DNA of 64,000 bases from Burkholderia sp. GAS332 (GTDB lineage Bacteria > Pseudomonadota > Gammaproteobacteria > Burkholderiales > Burkholderiaceae), in NCBI GenBank assembly GCA_900142905.1, contig FSRV01000001.1:3348001-3412000 (forward strand), in the 5' to 3' direction. The notes below the pieces were generated by a model, which was not told the DNA's origin, searched no databases, and was given only the letters and a program-made list of their open reading frames with translations. The stretch's first letter is position 1; each line of letters opens with the position of its first letter. This document shows, piece by piece, positions 8,868 to 18,412 of the stretch. Both the position numbers and the translations under genes were made by a program.

Positions 8868-10472
8868 TCAAGCGCTCAGATAGACATCCGCGAGATTGCC
8901 TTCAAGGCCCTGCGCGGAAACCGTATGGTTGTGAACGCGACGATTCGCGAGCGTGACCATGCGTGGCGCGACCAGGTTGAGAATCGGCAGATCGCGATAG
9001 ACGATCCGCTGAAACTGCTGGTACAACACGATGCGTTTGCTTTCATCAGTTTCGATCGACGCGCTTTCGAGCAGCCTGTCGACTTCGGGGTTGCTGTAGT
9101 GCGGCGCGTTCGAAAACGGCACACCGGGGCGGATATTCTTCGACCAGTAGAGGCGCTGAACCCCCACGCTCGGATCGAACAGCGTGTTGACGCCGATACT
9201 GGTGAAATCGAACTGACGATCCGCATACACACGCTTCAGGAACGCCGGCAAATCCTGCGAGCGGACCGTGACGTCGATACCCACCCTCGCCAGCGCCGAC
9301 TTCACATAGTCCGCCTGGCGGCGGTACATGTCGCCATACGGCAGAAAATCGTGCGTCAGACTGAAGCGCACGCCACCGTCCTTGCGCGGATAGCCCGCTG
9401 CATCGAGCAGCTTCTCCGCGTTGCCGATATCGAACGCATACGGCGCGAGCTGGGCGTCGTGATACGGCGACCCCGGCGTAATCGGCGTGGGTGACAGATC
9501 GGCATAGCCATACGCCACCGTGCGCTGCACGACCTGCGGATTGATGGCGTGCGCGATCGCCTGGCGCACCCGGAGGTCTTTGAGAATCGGATGCTCGAGA
9601 TTGAAGTCGATTTCAGCGAGCGGTTCCAGAAAGCGATAGCCACGCGTTTCAACGGCCAGTTGCGGCAATTGCGTAAGACGCGGCAGATCGGTGAGCGGCA
9701 CCGGATTCTCGCCGCCCAGATCGAGCGCGCCCGTTTCGAATGCGGCGGAACGAGCGGCAGCGTCAGGAATCACCTTGAACACGAGGCCGTCGATATACGG
9801 CTTACCGGCGTCCCAATAGTCCGGATTGCGTTCGTAGACGATATTGGCGCCGCGCGTCCACGATTTGAAGCGGAACGGCCCCGTGCCGATCGGCGCATTG
9901 TTGTGCGGATTGGACAGCGGATCGCCCGAGGCATACAGGTGCTTGGGAACGATCGGCGATTCACCCGCAGACAACGCCTTCAGCAGATACGGTGCCGGCT
10001 TCGAGAGTTCGATCACCGCCGTGCGTGCGTCCGGCGTGGCCACTCGCGTCACGTTGGCGAACGTGCTGCGGCCGCGCGGATGCACCGCCTTGAGCAAATC
10101 GATCGAGAAAGCGACATCGGCTGAAGTGAACGGCTGCCCGTCATGCCATTTGACGTTCTGCCGCAGCGTGAACGTGTACTTCAGGCCATCCGGGCTGACG
10201 GTCCATGCGGTGGCCAGCTGCGGCTTGGGCCGCAAATCGAAGTCGTAGGCGAGCAAGCCTTCCAGCACCTTGGAACTCGCAACCAGTGCAGGGCCCGTGG
10301 TCTGAAAGATCGACACGAGCACCGGCGGCTCCGGATTGATCAGCATGTTTAGCGTCCCGCCCCGCTTCGGCCCAGCCGTGTCGCCTTGTGCGAACGTCAG
10401 TGCGGGCATACCGGCCGCCGCAAGCGCTGCGCCCGATGAAATCAGAAATTCGCGTCGATTCAGCCCTGCCAT
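8868..10472 (-). CDS. Dipeptide-type ABC transporter substrate-binding protein with Tat-like signal
   Basis: A 534-residue SBP_bac_5 protein and first gene of the importer operon. The N-terminus has NRREFLI followed by an alanine-rich hydrophobic stretch and TFAQ, a twin-arginine-like signal, unlike its Sec-type paralogue at 2313-3932. The mature part has GGTLNMLINPEPP, WHDGQPFTSADVAFS and NAPIGTGPF. Neighbouring sulfur genes suggest an organosulfur or sulfur-peptide ligand, by inference. The complete set binding protein, DppB, DppC and double ATPase matches the order of the glutathione-type Gsi importers. Confidence 0.9.
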   Translation of the reverse strand: MAGLNRREFLISSGAALAAAGMPALTFAQGDTAGPKRGGTLNMLINPEPPVLVSIFQTTGPALVASSKVLEGLLAYDFDLRPKPQLATAWTVSPDGLKYTFTLRQNVKWHDGQPFTSADVAFSIDLLKAVHPRGRSTFANVTRVATPDARTAVIELSKPAPYLLKALSAGESPIVPKHLYASGDPLSNPHNNAPIGTGPFRFKSWTRGANIVYERNPDYWDAGKPYIDGLVFKVIPDAAARSAAFETGALDLGGENPVPLTDLPRLTQLPQLAVETRGYRFLEPLAEIDFNLEHPILKDLRVRQAIAHAINPQVVQRTVAYGYADLSPTPITPGSPYHDAQLAPYAFDIGNAEKLLDAAGYPRKDGGVRFSLTHDFLPYGDMYRRQADYVKSALARVGIDVTVRSQDLPAFLKRVYADRQFDFTSIGVNTLFDPSVGVQRLYWSKNIRPGVPFSNAPHYSNPEVDRLLESASIETDESKRIVLYQQFQRIVYRDLPILNLVAPRMVTLANRRVHNHTVSAQGLEGNLADVYLSA

Positions 10473-10659
10473 GTGATCCCGATCCTTTTGCCGATGATTC
10501 GACCTGTCGCGGCCGAGTGAAATGTCTTCGTGATTCTTTCGGCAATGCTGCTGCCGCAGCGCTCACGATAAAGCCGCTGCGGCAGCAAACGAACCAATCG
10601 TTATGCATATGCAAAGCACGATGCGGAGGAAAGGCCATGCACTATTCTGGATCGTTACT

Positions 10660-10965
10660 TCACGCAATAAACACGTCGGCCAGATTTCCACCTAGACCGT
10701 CCGCGGTCACCGTATGGTTATGCACGCGCTTGTTGTAGAGGGTCACTTGCTTGAGCGTGACCAGATTGACGATCGGCAGGTCACGCGCCACCACCTGCTG
10801 GAATTGTCTGAAATAGTCGACCCGCGTGCGCGGATCGTTCTCCACTGCCGCGGCTTCGAGCAGATGGTCGACCTCGGGGCTGTCGTAGTGCGACGCGTTG
10901 GAGAACGCCACCCCTTTCTTAAAGTTGCGCGACCAGTAAAGGCGCTGCACACCCACGGTCGGATC
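10660..10965 (-). pseudogene. C-terminal remnant of a third SBP_bac_5 binding protein
   Basis: About 100 codons match the C-terminal quarter of the binding protein at 8868-10472, from DPTVGVQRLYWS through VHNHTV to GNLADVFIA and a natural stop. Upstream of the DPTVG point the reading frame loses similarity (MRQLCWSASRLLC), and no signal peptide or N-terminal lobe is present. It is therefore a decayed fragment of a third paralogue, located 188 bases upstream of the importer operon. It cannot form a binding protein. A short translated peptide is possible but unlikely to matter. Confidence 0.8.
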
Positions 10966-11266
10966 GCAGAGCAAGCGCGATGCCGACCAGCAAAGCTGCC
11001 GCAATGTCTATCGGATGCGCCGCAAGATATCAATCGGCAAGCCACAAAAGAACGAATGAATTGAGGATTGCATATCTATTGTCGATGGTTGGCGCTATCG
11101 CTTAAAGATCGATGTTTTAGCGCATATCCAAGGGAAACAACCGATATCCATATCGAATTTTCTTGTTTGTTCAATAAATTCGTTTTGCTTATCGTGACTG
11201 GTCGCTTCGCCGCGACCCTCGACTCATCACTTCTCTCGCGTTCTCTCAACATTGATTCCAACAACT

Positions 11267-12496
11267 ATGAAAAAACTGCTTTTCGCTTTTGGCGTTTCAT
11301 CTTTAATGGCCGGCACAGCAAGTGCTCAAAGCAGCGTCACGCTGTATGGGATCGTCACGGGCAACCTCACCTACACGAACAACACACAAACCGCTGCAAC
11401 GTCCGCATCCGGCAAACCTCAGGGTGGCACCCAGGTGTCGCAGTTCGATAGCGGCTCATCCGGCCTGTCGTCGAGCCGCTGGGGCCTGAAAGGCGTGGAG
11501 GATCTGGGCGGCGGATTGAAGGCCGTGTTCCAGATCGAGAACGGCTTCAGCGTGAGCAATGGCACGATAGGACAAGGGGGCACAGAGTTCGGCCGCCAGG
11601 CGTGGGTGGGTGTCACCGCCGACCGCTACGGCACGTTCACGTTGGGACGTCAGGGCGATACATCGGTGGAGTTCGTCTCGCCGTTGCTCTACATCTGGTT
11701 TGGGGGCAACCTTTCGATCCATCCGGCCGACTATGACAATCTGAACTTCACGCACCGCATCAACAATTCGATCAAGTACCTGTCCGATTCTTTCAACGGG
11801 TTCCGTTTCGGCGCGCTGTACAGCGTCGGCGGCGTGGCCGGCAATGTCACGCAGAACCAGCTATGGTCCACAGGCGCCAGCTACACCGGCGGCGCCTTCG
11901 CGTTCGCTGCGTCGATCGTCAATGCACGCAACCCGAATACCTCCCTCTACGGCACCAACGCCAATGCGAGCGCCACGGGCAATAATCTGGGTTCCGCCGG
12001 GTCGGCCACCGCCCCCGAGTCCAATCCGGCGATCGCCGGCTTCGCATCGGCCCACACGCAGCAGACCGTTTCGGTTGCGACTACCTATACGAGCGGCGGT
12101 GCGATCTTCGGCGCGGCCTACTCGAATACGCAGTTCCGCGGACTAGGCTCAAACGCGTCGCTCAATCCGCTCAACTACAGCGGCTCGACGACGCTCAGTA
12201 CCGTGAGTGCAAGCCTGCGTTATCAGGCCACACCGTTCCTGCGCTTCGGCACATCGTTCGACTATACGGAGGGAGGCAGCGTCGGCGGCAAGAGCAGCGC
12301 GAAATACGAGCAGTTGAATCTCACGACTGCGTATTCGCTATCGAAAGCCACCGATCTGTATTTGACCGGCGCCTATCAGCACGCCAGCGGGACGGACTCG
12401 CTGGGCCGGCCCGCGGTCGCTGCGATCGGCTATCTCACGCCGTCCGCCACCGACAAACAGGTGGCTGTCTCGGCAGGCATCAAGCATCAGTTTTGA
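11267..12496 (+). CDS. Outer-membrane general porin (Porin_4/OmpC-like)
   Basis: A 409-residue trimeric porin of the betaproteobacterial type. The signal peptide MKKLLFAFGVSSLMAGTASA is followed by the mature start QSSVTLYGIV, and the protein ends in a C-terminal phenylalanine (IKHQF), the outer-membrane assembly signal. The RWGLKGVEDLGGGLKAVFQIENGF and FGRQAWVGV regions are family landmarks in strands 2-5. The start at 11267 was chosen because it begins the signal peptide. The 262 bases upstream are unusually AT-rich for the window and probably hold its promoter. It could admit small organic anions such as sulfonates, but nothing in the sequence fixes specificity. Confidence 0.93.
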   Translation: MKKLLFAFGVSSLMAGTASAQSSVTLYGIVTGNLTYTNNTQTAATSASGKPQGGTQVSQFDSGSSGLSSSRWGLKGVEDLGGGLKAVFQIENGFSVSNGTIGQGGTEFGRQAWVGVTADRYGTFTLGRQGDTSVEFVSPLLYIWFGGNLSIHPADYDNLNFTHRINNSIKYLSDSFNGFRFGALYSVGGVAGNVTQNQLWSTGASYTGGAFAFAASIVNARNPNTSLYGTNANASATGNNLGSAGSATAPESNPAIAGFASAHTQQTVSVATTYTSGGAIFGAAYSNTQFRGLGSNASLNPLNYSGSTTLSTVSASLRYQATPFLRFGTSFDYTEGGSVGGKSSAKYEQLNLTTAYSLSKATDLYLTGAYQHASGTDSLGRPAVAAIGYLTPSATDKQVAVSAGIKHQF

Positions 12497-12590
12497 TGCA
12501 GGTGGCACCTGTCGGGTGACACAGAAAGTGAAATCTGTACCGGGTATCAGAGTGGTCCGGCCATTCAAGCCGGTTTCTCGGGGACAGCAG

Positions 12591-12666
12591 TTCGGCCATT
12601 GCGGACGTTGGTGCGGGCTGCGTTCTACGTCAGCAATGCGGCGGAATGCTGACAGCGGCGAGATCG
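12591..12666 (+). repeat. 76-bp dispersed repeat, copy 1
   Basis: This intergenic stretch matches the reverse complement of 16731-16806 at about 67 of 76 positions by hand alignment, without gaps. It lies between the porin and the first hydrolase. It encodes no convincing gene. The two copies face each other around the hydrolase/NmrA/TetR block. Confidence 0.7.
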
Positions 12667-12717
12667 GGCAGTCGGACGGGAGCTTCCTGCATCGGCAAAC
12701 TCCCACTCTCGCAACGA

Positions 12718-13710
12718 TCATGCGAGATCAATGGTACGCACGAACTTCAGCAGTTGGTCGCTGACCTCTGCCGCGGCCTCATGTTGAACCCAATGCCCCA
12801 CGTTATCGAGTTCGAGTCCTCCTGCAAGGCCCGGTAAGCCAGCGCGAAGGTCGTCCAGGCTAAGCGGATATAACTCTCTCAGACCGTCCGCCTTACCCCA
12901 GATAAAAAACGACGGCTGAACGATCTTCGCGCCCTTCCACGGAGCGGACAGGACGAAATACGGCTCCGCCGCGCGGTAGTAATTCAATCCCCCGTGGAAA
13001 CCGGTACGCTGAAATTCCGCGATGTTATGCGCGACGTAGTCCCGTGGTGCCCACGCCGGCAACGGTCCGGGGGCCGCACGATGAAGCGTTCGAGCCGGAT
13101 CCATTGGACTCCACTGCTGGCCGGCTGGCGCAGTACCCGATGCCCAATACAGAATGCCCGGAATGGTCACCGCGGCATTGGCCCAGATTTCGTCGGCGTC
13201 GGGCCGAATTTGCTCGAACATGTAGAACTTGTCTTGATGCCCCGCCTTTCGCATCCGGTCGAAAACACTGACGTCTCCGCGCGGCACGAAAGGGACACTG
13301 AGGCAGAATACCGCCGTGAATCTGTCCGGGCGCATCAGCGCCGCGTTCCACGCGTGCGTCGCCCCCCAATCATGACCGACGAGGACGGCACGGGGAATCT
13401 CCAGCGCATCGAGCAGACCGATCAGGTCGCCTGTCGTGTGCAACGGCGTGTACAGGCTCGCGTCGACCGGAGCCGAGCTTCGCCCATAACCACGCATATC
13501 CGGGGCAATTGCTCGATATCCCGCCGACGCCATGGCCTTCATCTGCCGCCGCCACGTATAGGAGGTGTCCGGAAAGCCATGGCAGAACAGCACCGCTGGC
13601 CCTTCCCCTTGCTCCGTCACGTGCAAGGTAATGCCATTGGTCTCGATGTCGTATTGTTTGATGCCATCGTTGAAATCTGAAGTCACTTCATGCCTGTTCG
13701 ATGCGCTCAT
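12718..13710 (-). CDS. Alpha/beta hydrolase, epoxide-hydrolase-like
   Basis: A 330-residue alpha/beta-hydrolase without signal peptide. HGFPD at residues 44-48 forms the oxyanion-hole loop, the nucleophile elbow is GHDWG with Asp114, and His306 (NVGHW) completes the charge relay. An aspartate nucleophile points to soluble epoxide hydrolases or haloalkane dehalogenases rather than esterases. The DMRGYGRSSAP segment is also typical. It is encoded on the same strand as a second such hydrolase 62 bases upstream. The substrate is unknown. Confidence 0.88.
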   Translation of the reverse strand: MSASNRHEVTSDFNDGIKQYDIETNGITLHVTEQGEGPAVLFCHGFPDTSYTWRRQMKAMASAGYRAIAPDMRGYGRSSAPVDASLYTPLHTTGDLIGLLDALEIPRAVLVGHDWGATHAWNAALMRPDRFTAVFCLSVPFVPRGDVSVFDRMRKAGHQDKFYMFEQIRPDADEIWANAAVTIPGILYWASGTAPAGQQWSPMDPARTLHRAAPGPLPAWAPRDYVAHNIAEFQRTGFHGGLNYYRAAEPYFVLSAPWKGAKIVQPSFFIWGKADGLRELYPLSLDDLRAGLPGLAGGLELDNVGHWVQHEAAAEVSDQLLKFVRTIDLA

Positions 13711-13772
13711 TTCATTTAATTCCTTTAGTCGACGTGCGGGACCCTATCCGGGTAAGGATGCGTCAGTGATGG

Positions 13773-14834
13773 CTACGACAGCACCTTCGTCTCGAGCCAG
13801 GAGCGGATGACCTGGGCGAGTTCAGCCTTGAGTTCGAGCGGAAGCCAGTGGCCTGCACGTAGCGTCGCCACAGACAGATCGGTGCAGGCGTTTCGCATGG
13901 GCTCGCCGAGCGCGCTGCGGGTAATGTCGCAGATGCCATCGAATTCGCCGTTCACGAACAGCACGGGCTGGCTCAGGCGGCCGCTGTCTGGCGCTGTTTG
14001 AGCGTAGGCGATGTTTGCCTCATCGTTCAGATACCACGCGTTACCCGGACGAAACCCGGTAACACGGAAGGCATCAACCAGTGTGTCGAAGTCAGCAGAC
14101 GGCCAGAGCGCCGCATCCGGCACCACCGCCGGCGCGCGATGTGCCGAACCGAACCAGCCTCCATTGCGCGAGACCAGCGCAGAGCGATAGACGTGGTCCA
14201 CGGATTGCGGGTCTCCAGACCGGTAGATCGCCGCCAGTGTCGCCGTTATGTCGGCATTGAAGTCGGTAACGGTCTGATCGAAATGCGTCAAATAGAAGCG
14301 GTAGTAGTCCCATTGCCCGTCCGGATACTGGTCGGCCGGATAGAGCTTCCGATTGACCAAGGGCACCAGGCTGCGCAACCCGAAGCTTTCGGGCATATAG
14401 GGAACGGAGACAAACACAACCGCGCGGCTGCGCTTCGCATGATGCGTAGCCAACGCTCCGGCCACCGGACTTCCCAGGTCGTGGCCGACCCATACTGCCG
14501 GACTCGCGCCCAGATGCTCATGAAGCTCGACCATGTCTTCAACCACCTCTTTGAGCGCATAGGCATCGGGCGCATCTGGTGTCGACGAGCCACCGTAGCC
14601 GCGCATGTCCGGCGCAATGCAGTGCCAGCCATCCGACGCGAACGCCTCGATCTGCGCGCGCCACAGCAGACCGCCCCCGGGCCAGCCATGAAGGAAAATC
14701 ATTAATGGCCCCTTGGTAGGACCAGCCTCCCAATAGCGCGTGGAATGACGGGGCGAGGCGAAGGTGCGGGCGATCATGGCAGAAGCATTCTCCGATATAC
14801 GGTCGTTCGGGAAGGGCGTGGTCTTCGATTTCAT
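13773..14834 (-). CDS. Alpha/beta hydrolase, epoxide-hydrolase-like (second)
   Basis: A 353-residue alpha/beta-hydrolase when started at MKSKTTPF (14834); a longer frame from 14894 adds 20 residues that look unlike the family. HGWPGG at 49-54 is the oxyanion loop, GHDLG holds the nucleophile Asp119, and His329 (RAGHW) is the base. It resembles the neighbouring hydrolase in layout but differs clearly in sequence, so the pair is an old duplication or two family members. It is divergent from the NmrA-type gene at 15020; the 185-base gap holds a TATACT box at 14947 that could serve either direction. Confidence 0.86.
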   Translation of the reverse strand: MKSKTTPFPNDRISENASAMIARTFASPRHSTRYWEAGPTKGPLMIFLHGWPGGGLLWRAQIEAFASDGWHCIAPDMRGYGGSSTPDAPDAYALKEVVEDMVELHEHLGASPAVWVGHDLGSPVAGALATHHAKRSRAVVFVSVPYMPESFGLRSLVPLVNRKLYPADQYPDGQWDYYRFYLTHFDQTVTDFNADITATLAAIYRSGDPQSVDHVYRSALVSRNGGWFGSAHRAPAVVPDAALWPSADFDTLVDAFRVTGFRPGNAWYLNDEANIAYAQTAPDSGRLSQPVLFVNGEFDGICDITRSALGEPMRNACTDLSVATLRAGHWLPLELKAELAQVIRSWLETKVLS

Positions 14835-15019
14835 TTGCAGCGTGCGTTCGCAAACGCAGCCTGGCGCGCTTGCCGGCCGCGTCGAGAGCGGCATTCTGCA
14901 AAAGACTAGTACAAGAACATCATCAATCGTCGTTCAGGATTATGACTATACTCCAGTTCAGATCCGGTGACTGAAGCGTTCATCACCGTCCCACACAATG
15001 AACTGAGCGGAGCTTACAA

Positions 15020-15901
15020 ATGACCTCACGTAAATTTTTTATCGCAGGCGCGACGGGTGACACGGGCGGAGCAGCGACGGCGGCCCTTTTGGCTGCAGGC
15101 GAACAGGTCCGAACCCTGGTGCGACGCGAGGACGCCCGCTCAGATCGGCTGCGCGCGCAGGGCGTCGAGGTGCTGGTCGGCGACCTCTCGGATATCGACG
15201 ACGTCGCACACGCTCTTCAAGGCATCACATCTGCCTATTTCGTCTACCCAATCGAGGCTGGAGGCATAGCGGCCAGCGCTTCGTTCGCACAGGCTGCCCG
15301 CGAGACCGGAATCGAATCCATCGTGAACATGTCGCAGATTTCGGCCCGCCGTGAAGCGAAAAGCCATGCCGCTCGGGACCATTGGATATCGGAGCAGGTG
15401 TTTGGCTGGGCAGGCACGCCGGTCACGCATCTGCGCCCTACGTTCTTCGCTCAATGGCTCACTTACCCGGGTCAAGTCGCGAGCATCAAGAAGGACGGCG
15501 CATTGCGCCTGCCCTTTGGCGTTGGGCGCCATGCGCCGATTGCAGCGGAGGATCAGGGTCGCGTGATTGCCGCCATCCTTCGTGATCCGGCACCGCACGC
15601 GGGCAAGGTATATCCGTTGCACGGGCCGGTCGAAATGAATCACCATGAGATTGCGGCAGAGATGAGCAAGGCGTTGGGTAGGACGGTGACGTATCAGCCG
15701 GTCGATCTCGACCTGTTCAAAAAACGCCTGGATACCGACGCAAAATTTGGCGACACATTCACGCAACATCTGCTATCGGTTGCGGTCGATTACCAAGAGG
15801 GCATTTTTGCCGGCACCAGTTCCTTCATCGAGGAATTGACCGGCACTGCGCCAATGACGGTACAGGCATTTATCACGAAGCACGCGGCGCTGTTCGCCTG
15901 A
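15020..15901 (+). CDS. NmrA-family NAD(P)-binding protein
   Basis: A 293-residue atypical short-chain dehydrogenase of the NmrA/YwnB group. The dinucleotide motif GATGDTGG lies at residues 10-17, with RTLVRR following the second strand to contact the cofactor phosphate. There is no YxxxK pair in the usual place, so it may be a redox sensor or an isoflavone-reductase-like enzyme. Its neighbours are two hydrolases (divergent) and a TetR regulator downstream. The start is ATG at 15020 with an acceptable purine-rich stretch (GGAGC) upstream. Confidence 0.88.
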   Translation: MTSRKFFIAGATGDTGGAATAALLAAGEQVRTLVRREDARSDRLRAQGVEVLVGDLSDIDDVAHALQGITSAYFVYPIEAGGIAASASFAQAARETGIESIVNMSQISARREAKSHAARDHWISEQVFGWAGTPVTHLRPTFFAQWLTYPGQVASIKKDGALRLPFGVGRHAPIAAEDQGRVIAAILRDPAPHAGKVYPLHGPVEMNHHEIAAEMSKALGRTVTYQPVDLDLFKKRLDTDAKFGDTFTQHLLSVAVDYQEGIFAGTSSFIEELTGTAPMTVQAFITKHAALFA

Positions 15902-16110
15902 CCGTGGTTCCGCGGCAGAGCAGACGAACAAAACAGGACCGCGTCATGCAGTTCGTCGACGACACACCTGATATGCTCCGACTCGCCGAAATGACGCAGC
16001 CCGGACCAATCAATCCGTCGGCTCAAGCAAGGTAATCGCTGCAGCGCAAGGGCCGGACAAGCGGCACGGCCGAGGGACTCGCAGAACAATGCATTTCTGA
16101 GGTTGAAAAA

Positions 16111-16665
16111 ATGGGGCACTCACAAGCTACGAAACTGGCCACGCATGAGCGGATTGTGCAGGTTGCCGCACGTCGTTTGCGCGAACGTGGTATTGACGGG
16201 ATTAGTGTCGGCGACATCATGAAAGAAGCTGGCTTAACCGTCGGCGGCTTCTACAAGCATTTCGATTCACGCGATGCGCTTGTGACAGAGGCTTTCATCC
16301 TGGCGTTGCAGGACATCGAGCATATTCAGGACGCGCTCAAGACGGCGCCTCAGCGCGCAATAAGCACCTATGTGTCCGGAAGTCATCGGAACAACGTCGG
16401 CAGAGGCTGCCCGATTTCAGCGTTGGTCAACGATGTGGCGCGCGCTCCGGATGCAACCCGTAAGGTGTTCACTGAACGTGTCAGTGAAATCATCGATTTG
16501 CTCGCGCAGTCTTTTTCAGAGACGGAAAGCGCCCACGATAAAGCGGTGATGATCTTCAGCGCCTGCGTGGGATCCATAGCACTCGCTCGCGCAGTGCAGG
16601 ACCCGAGTCTGTCAAACAAGATAATCGAAGGAGCGCTGAAGGAGATGCTGAAAATGTACGAATGA
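16111..16665 (+). CDS. TetR/AcrR-family transcriptional regulator
   Basis: A 184-residue TetR repressor. The N-terminal helix-turn-helix spans about residues 8-55, with VGDIMKEAGLTVGGFYKHF as the recognition region, and a ligand-binding helical domain follows. The RGCPISALVNDVARA segment is common in the subgroup that controls NmrA, SDR or efflux genes. It is 209 bases downstream of the NmrA-type gene, which it may control together with the hydrolases; that is inferred from position. Downstream lies a repeat-bearing intergenic stretch. Confidence 0.9.
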   Translation: MGHSQATKLATHERIVQVAARRLRERGIDGISVGDIMKEAGLTVGGFYKHFDSRDALVTEAFILALQDIEHIQDALKTAPQRAISTYVSGSHRNNVGRGCPISALVNDVARAPDATRKVFTERVSEIIDLLAQSFSETESAHDKAVMIFSACVGSIALARAVQDPSLSNKIIEGALKEMLKMYE

Positions 16666-17042
16666 TACCGTGCTCAAATCTTAGGCCTCGTCGCGCGGTA
16701 GCCCTATCCCAACTTGGTCGTTGAAGAACTCGATCTTGCTGCTGCCAGCACTCCGCCACATTGCTGACGTAGAACGCAACCCGCGCCAATTTCCGCAATG
16801 GCCGAATTGTGCGCTTAGCTCGTCCGTCAGGTTCCGGAGTAATGCAGCCGTTCGAACGGCATGTTTCCCCGCTCGCTGAACGGCGGGTTGTGGCCGAACT
16901 GAACCCGACGACGACCGGCTCTGGTCGACCCGAAGCTGTCCTTCAGTTCGTTTCTTCGGATGTCCCAACAGCGATCAAAAGCGGTCGATCCATCCATACG
17001 CCTTAACGAAGTGCGATCCGTTTGATGCGACCGCTCGATCGC
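16666..17042. other. Intergenic stretch with repeat copy 2
   Basis: No supported gene. The first half carries the second copy of the 76-bp repeat (16731-16806). The remainder shows no terminator, promoter or coding signal that I can defend. Confidence 0.5.
16731..16806 (-). repeat. 76-bp dispersed repeat, copy 2 (inverted)
   Basis: The reverse complement of copy 1 at 12591-12666, about 88 percent identical by hand count. It closes the hydrolase/NmrA/TetR block on its right. No target-site duplication or transposase is visible next to either copy. Confidence 0.7.
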
Positions 17043-18251
17043 CTATCGTGCTTCACGCACCTCATGGTCGGCGCTTTTCTCGCTTTCCTCCGCAAGCCGT
17101 CGCCAACCGGACGCAGGAATGATCTGCGGCAACATCGAAGCGCTGGCAAAGACGAGCCCAACGCCGCACACCCCAGCCCAATGCCACACGCTCCACGCAT
17201 AGTTGCCAAACGCCGCGCCGATCGCCCCGCCTGCGAAGCGGCATGTCATGTAAAGCGTGTTGGCACGGCTCATCGCAGTGCTCTTAACCGCCAGGCTGCG
17301 CGCCATGTTCGAGACATGGGAGCTTTGCATGCCGAGGTCGAGCAGGATCACCCCGACGATTAGCCCGCCGATGCTCGAGCCTTTCCACGCAAGCACCATG
17401 TACGAGGCAACGAGGACAATGCTAGCGGCTAAGATGATTCGACGCGGATCGCGCGTATCGGTCAGCTTCCCCGCAGCATAGGACGCGCTCGCGCCGACGA
17501 CGCCGACGAGTCCGAACAACCCCGCCGTCTCGCTGCCGTAACGGGGGTCGAGGGCGTGCAGATGAAACGCGAGCGTCGTCCAGAAGGCGCTGAATACCGC
17601 GAATTGCAACGCCGCGATCAAAGCGGTCTGCCGTACGACGGGTTCCTCGCGCAGCAATGCAAACAGCGAACGCATCAACGCACCATAGCTACCCGAGAAG
17701 GTCGGCTCGATACGCGGGAGCACGCGCGCAAGCATGATGGCAACGCCGACCATCGTGACTGCCGCGAACGCGTAGACAGAGCGCCATCCGAAATGTGCAG
17801 CGATCGTGCCCGATACCGTGCGAGAAACAAGGATGCCGCAAAGCAGCCCGAACATCACGATTCCGACGGCCTTGCCGCGGTTTTCGGGGCCCGCAATCTT
17901 CGCCGCGTAAGGTGTGAGCAGTTGCGGCGCGACACTCGCCATGCCCGCGGCAAAGCTTGCCGCTACGGCCCAGGGCAGCGTGGGCGCCGCCGCCATCGCG
18001 ACAAGCGCGACAACGGCCGCCGCCAATGTGAGCGCGAAGAGCTTGCGAAGCTCGACCTTGTCCCCGAGCGGAATGAACAGGAGCAGGCCGAGCGCATAAC
18101 CAGCCTGCGCAGCGATGGAAACCGCGCCGGCCTGACCATCGGTAGCGCTGAACGTATGCGCGAAATCGACGAGCAGCGGCTGGTTGTAATAGTTGTTGGC
18201 GACGACGAGTCCGGCTGCGAGTGCCATGACCCAGTAGATCGACTGTTTCAT
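17043..18251 (-). CDS. MFS transporter (YnfM/arabinose-efflux-like)
   Basis: A 402-residue major facilitator protein with about twelve hydrophobic segments. NNYYNQPLL in segment 1 and the loop motif IPLGDKVELRKLF between segments 2 and 3 are family marks, and a long central loop follows VLPRIEPTFSG. It resembles the MFS protein at 22233-23471, especially the YNQP segment and the LDLG-x-QSS loop. It is divergent from a LysR gene, its probable regulator. The exported compound is unknown. Confidence 0.9.
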   Translation of the reverse strand: MKQSIYWVMALAAGLVVANNYYNQPLLVDFAHTFSATDGQAGAVSIAAQAGYALGLLLFIPLGDKVELRKLFALTLAAAVVALVAMAAAPTLPWAVAASFAAGMASVAPQLLTPYAAKIAGPENRGKAVGIVMFGLLCGILVSRTVSGTIAAHFGWRSVYAFAAVTMVGVAIMLARVLPRIEPTFSGSYGALMRSLFALLREEPVVRQTALIAALQFAVFSAFWTTLAFHLHALDPRYGSETAGLFGLVGVVGASASYAAGKLTDTRDPRRIILAASIVLVASYMVLAWKGSSIGGLIVGVILLDLGMQSSHVSNMARSLAVKSTAMSRANTLYMTCRFAGGAIGAAFGNYAWSVWHWAGVCGVGLVFASASMLPQIIPASGWRRLAEESEKSADHEVREAR

Positions 18252-18412
18252 CTGCGTCCATCCTTCGCCGGAAATGTTCGAATTGCTCGCGCGCTCCAGG
18301 CGTGGCGCGCGGGCTTTTGCGGTTTGCTCAAAGGGGAATCTAGACTATTTCTACAATCGGGAGTAGCGTCATTCTGCGGCAATGACTCTTGCGATTTGAG
18401 GAAGGGTGACCG

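Noticed and set aside
10591..10620. ATGCATATGC sequence before the importer operon
   Set aside because: Short palindromes with part of the shared flank, but arm spacing differs from the better sites.
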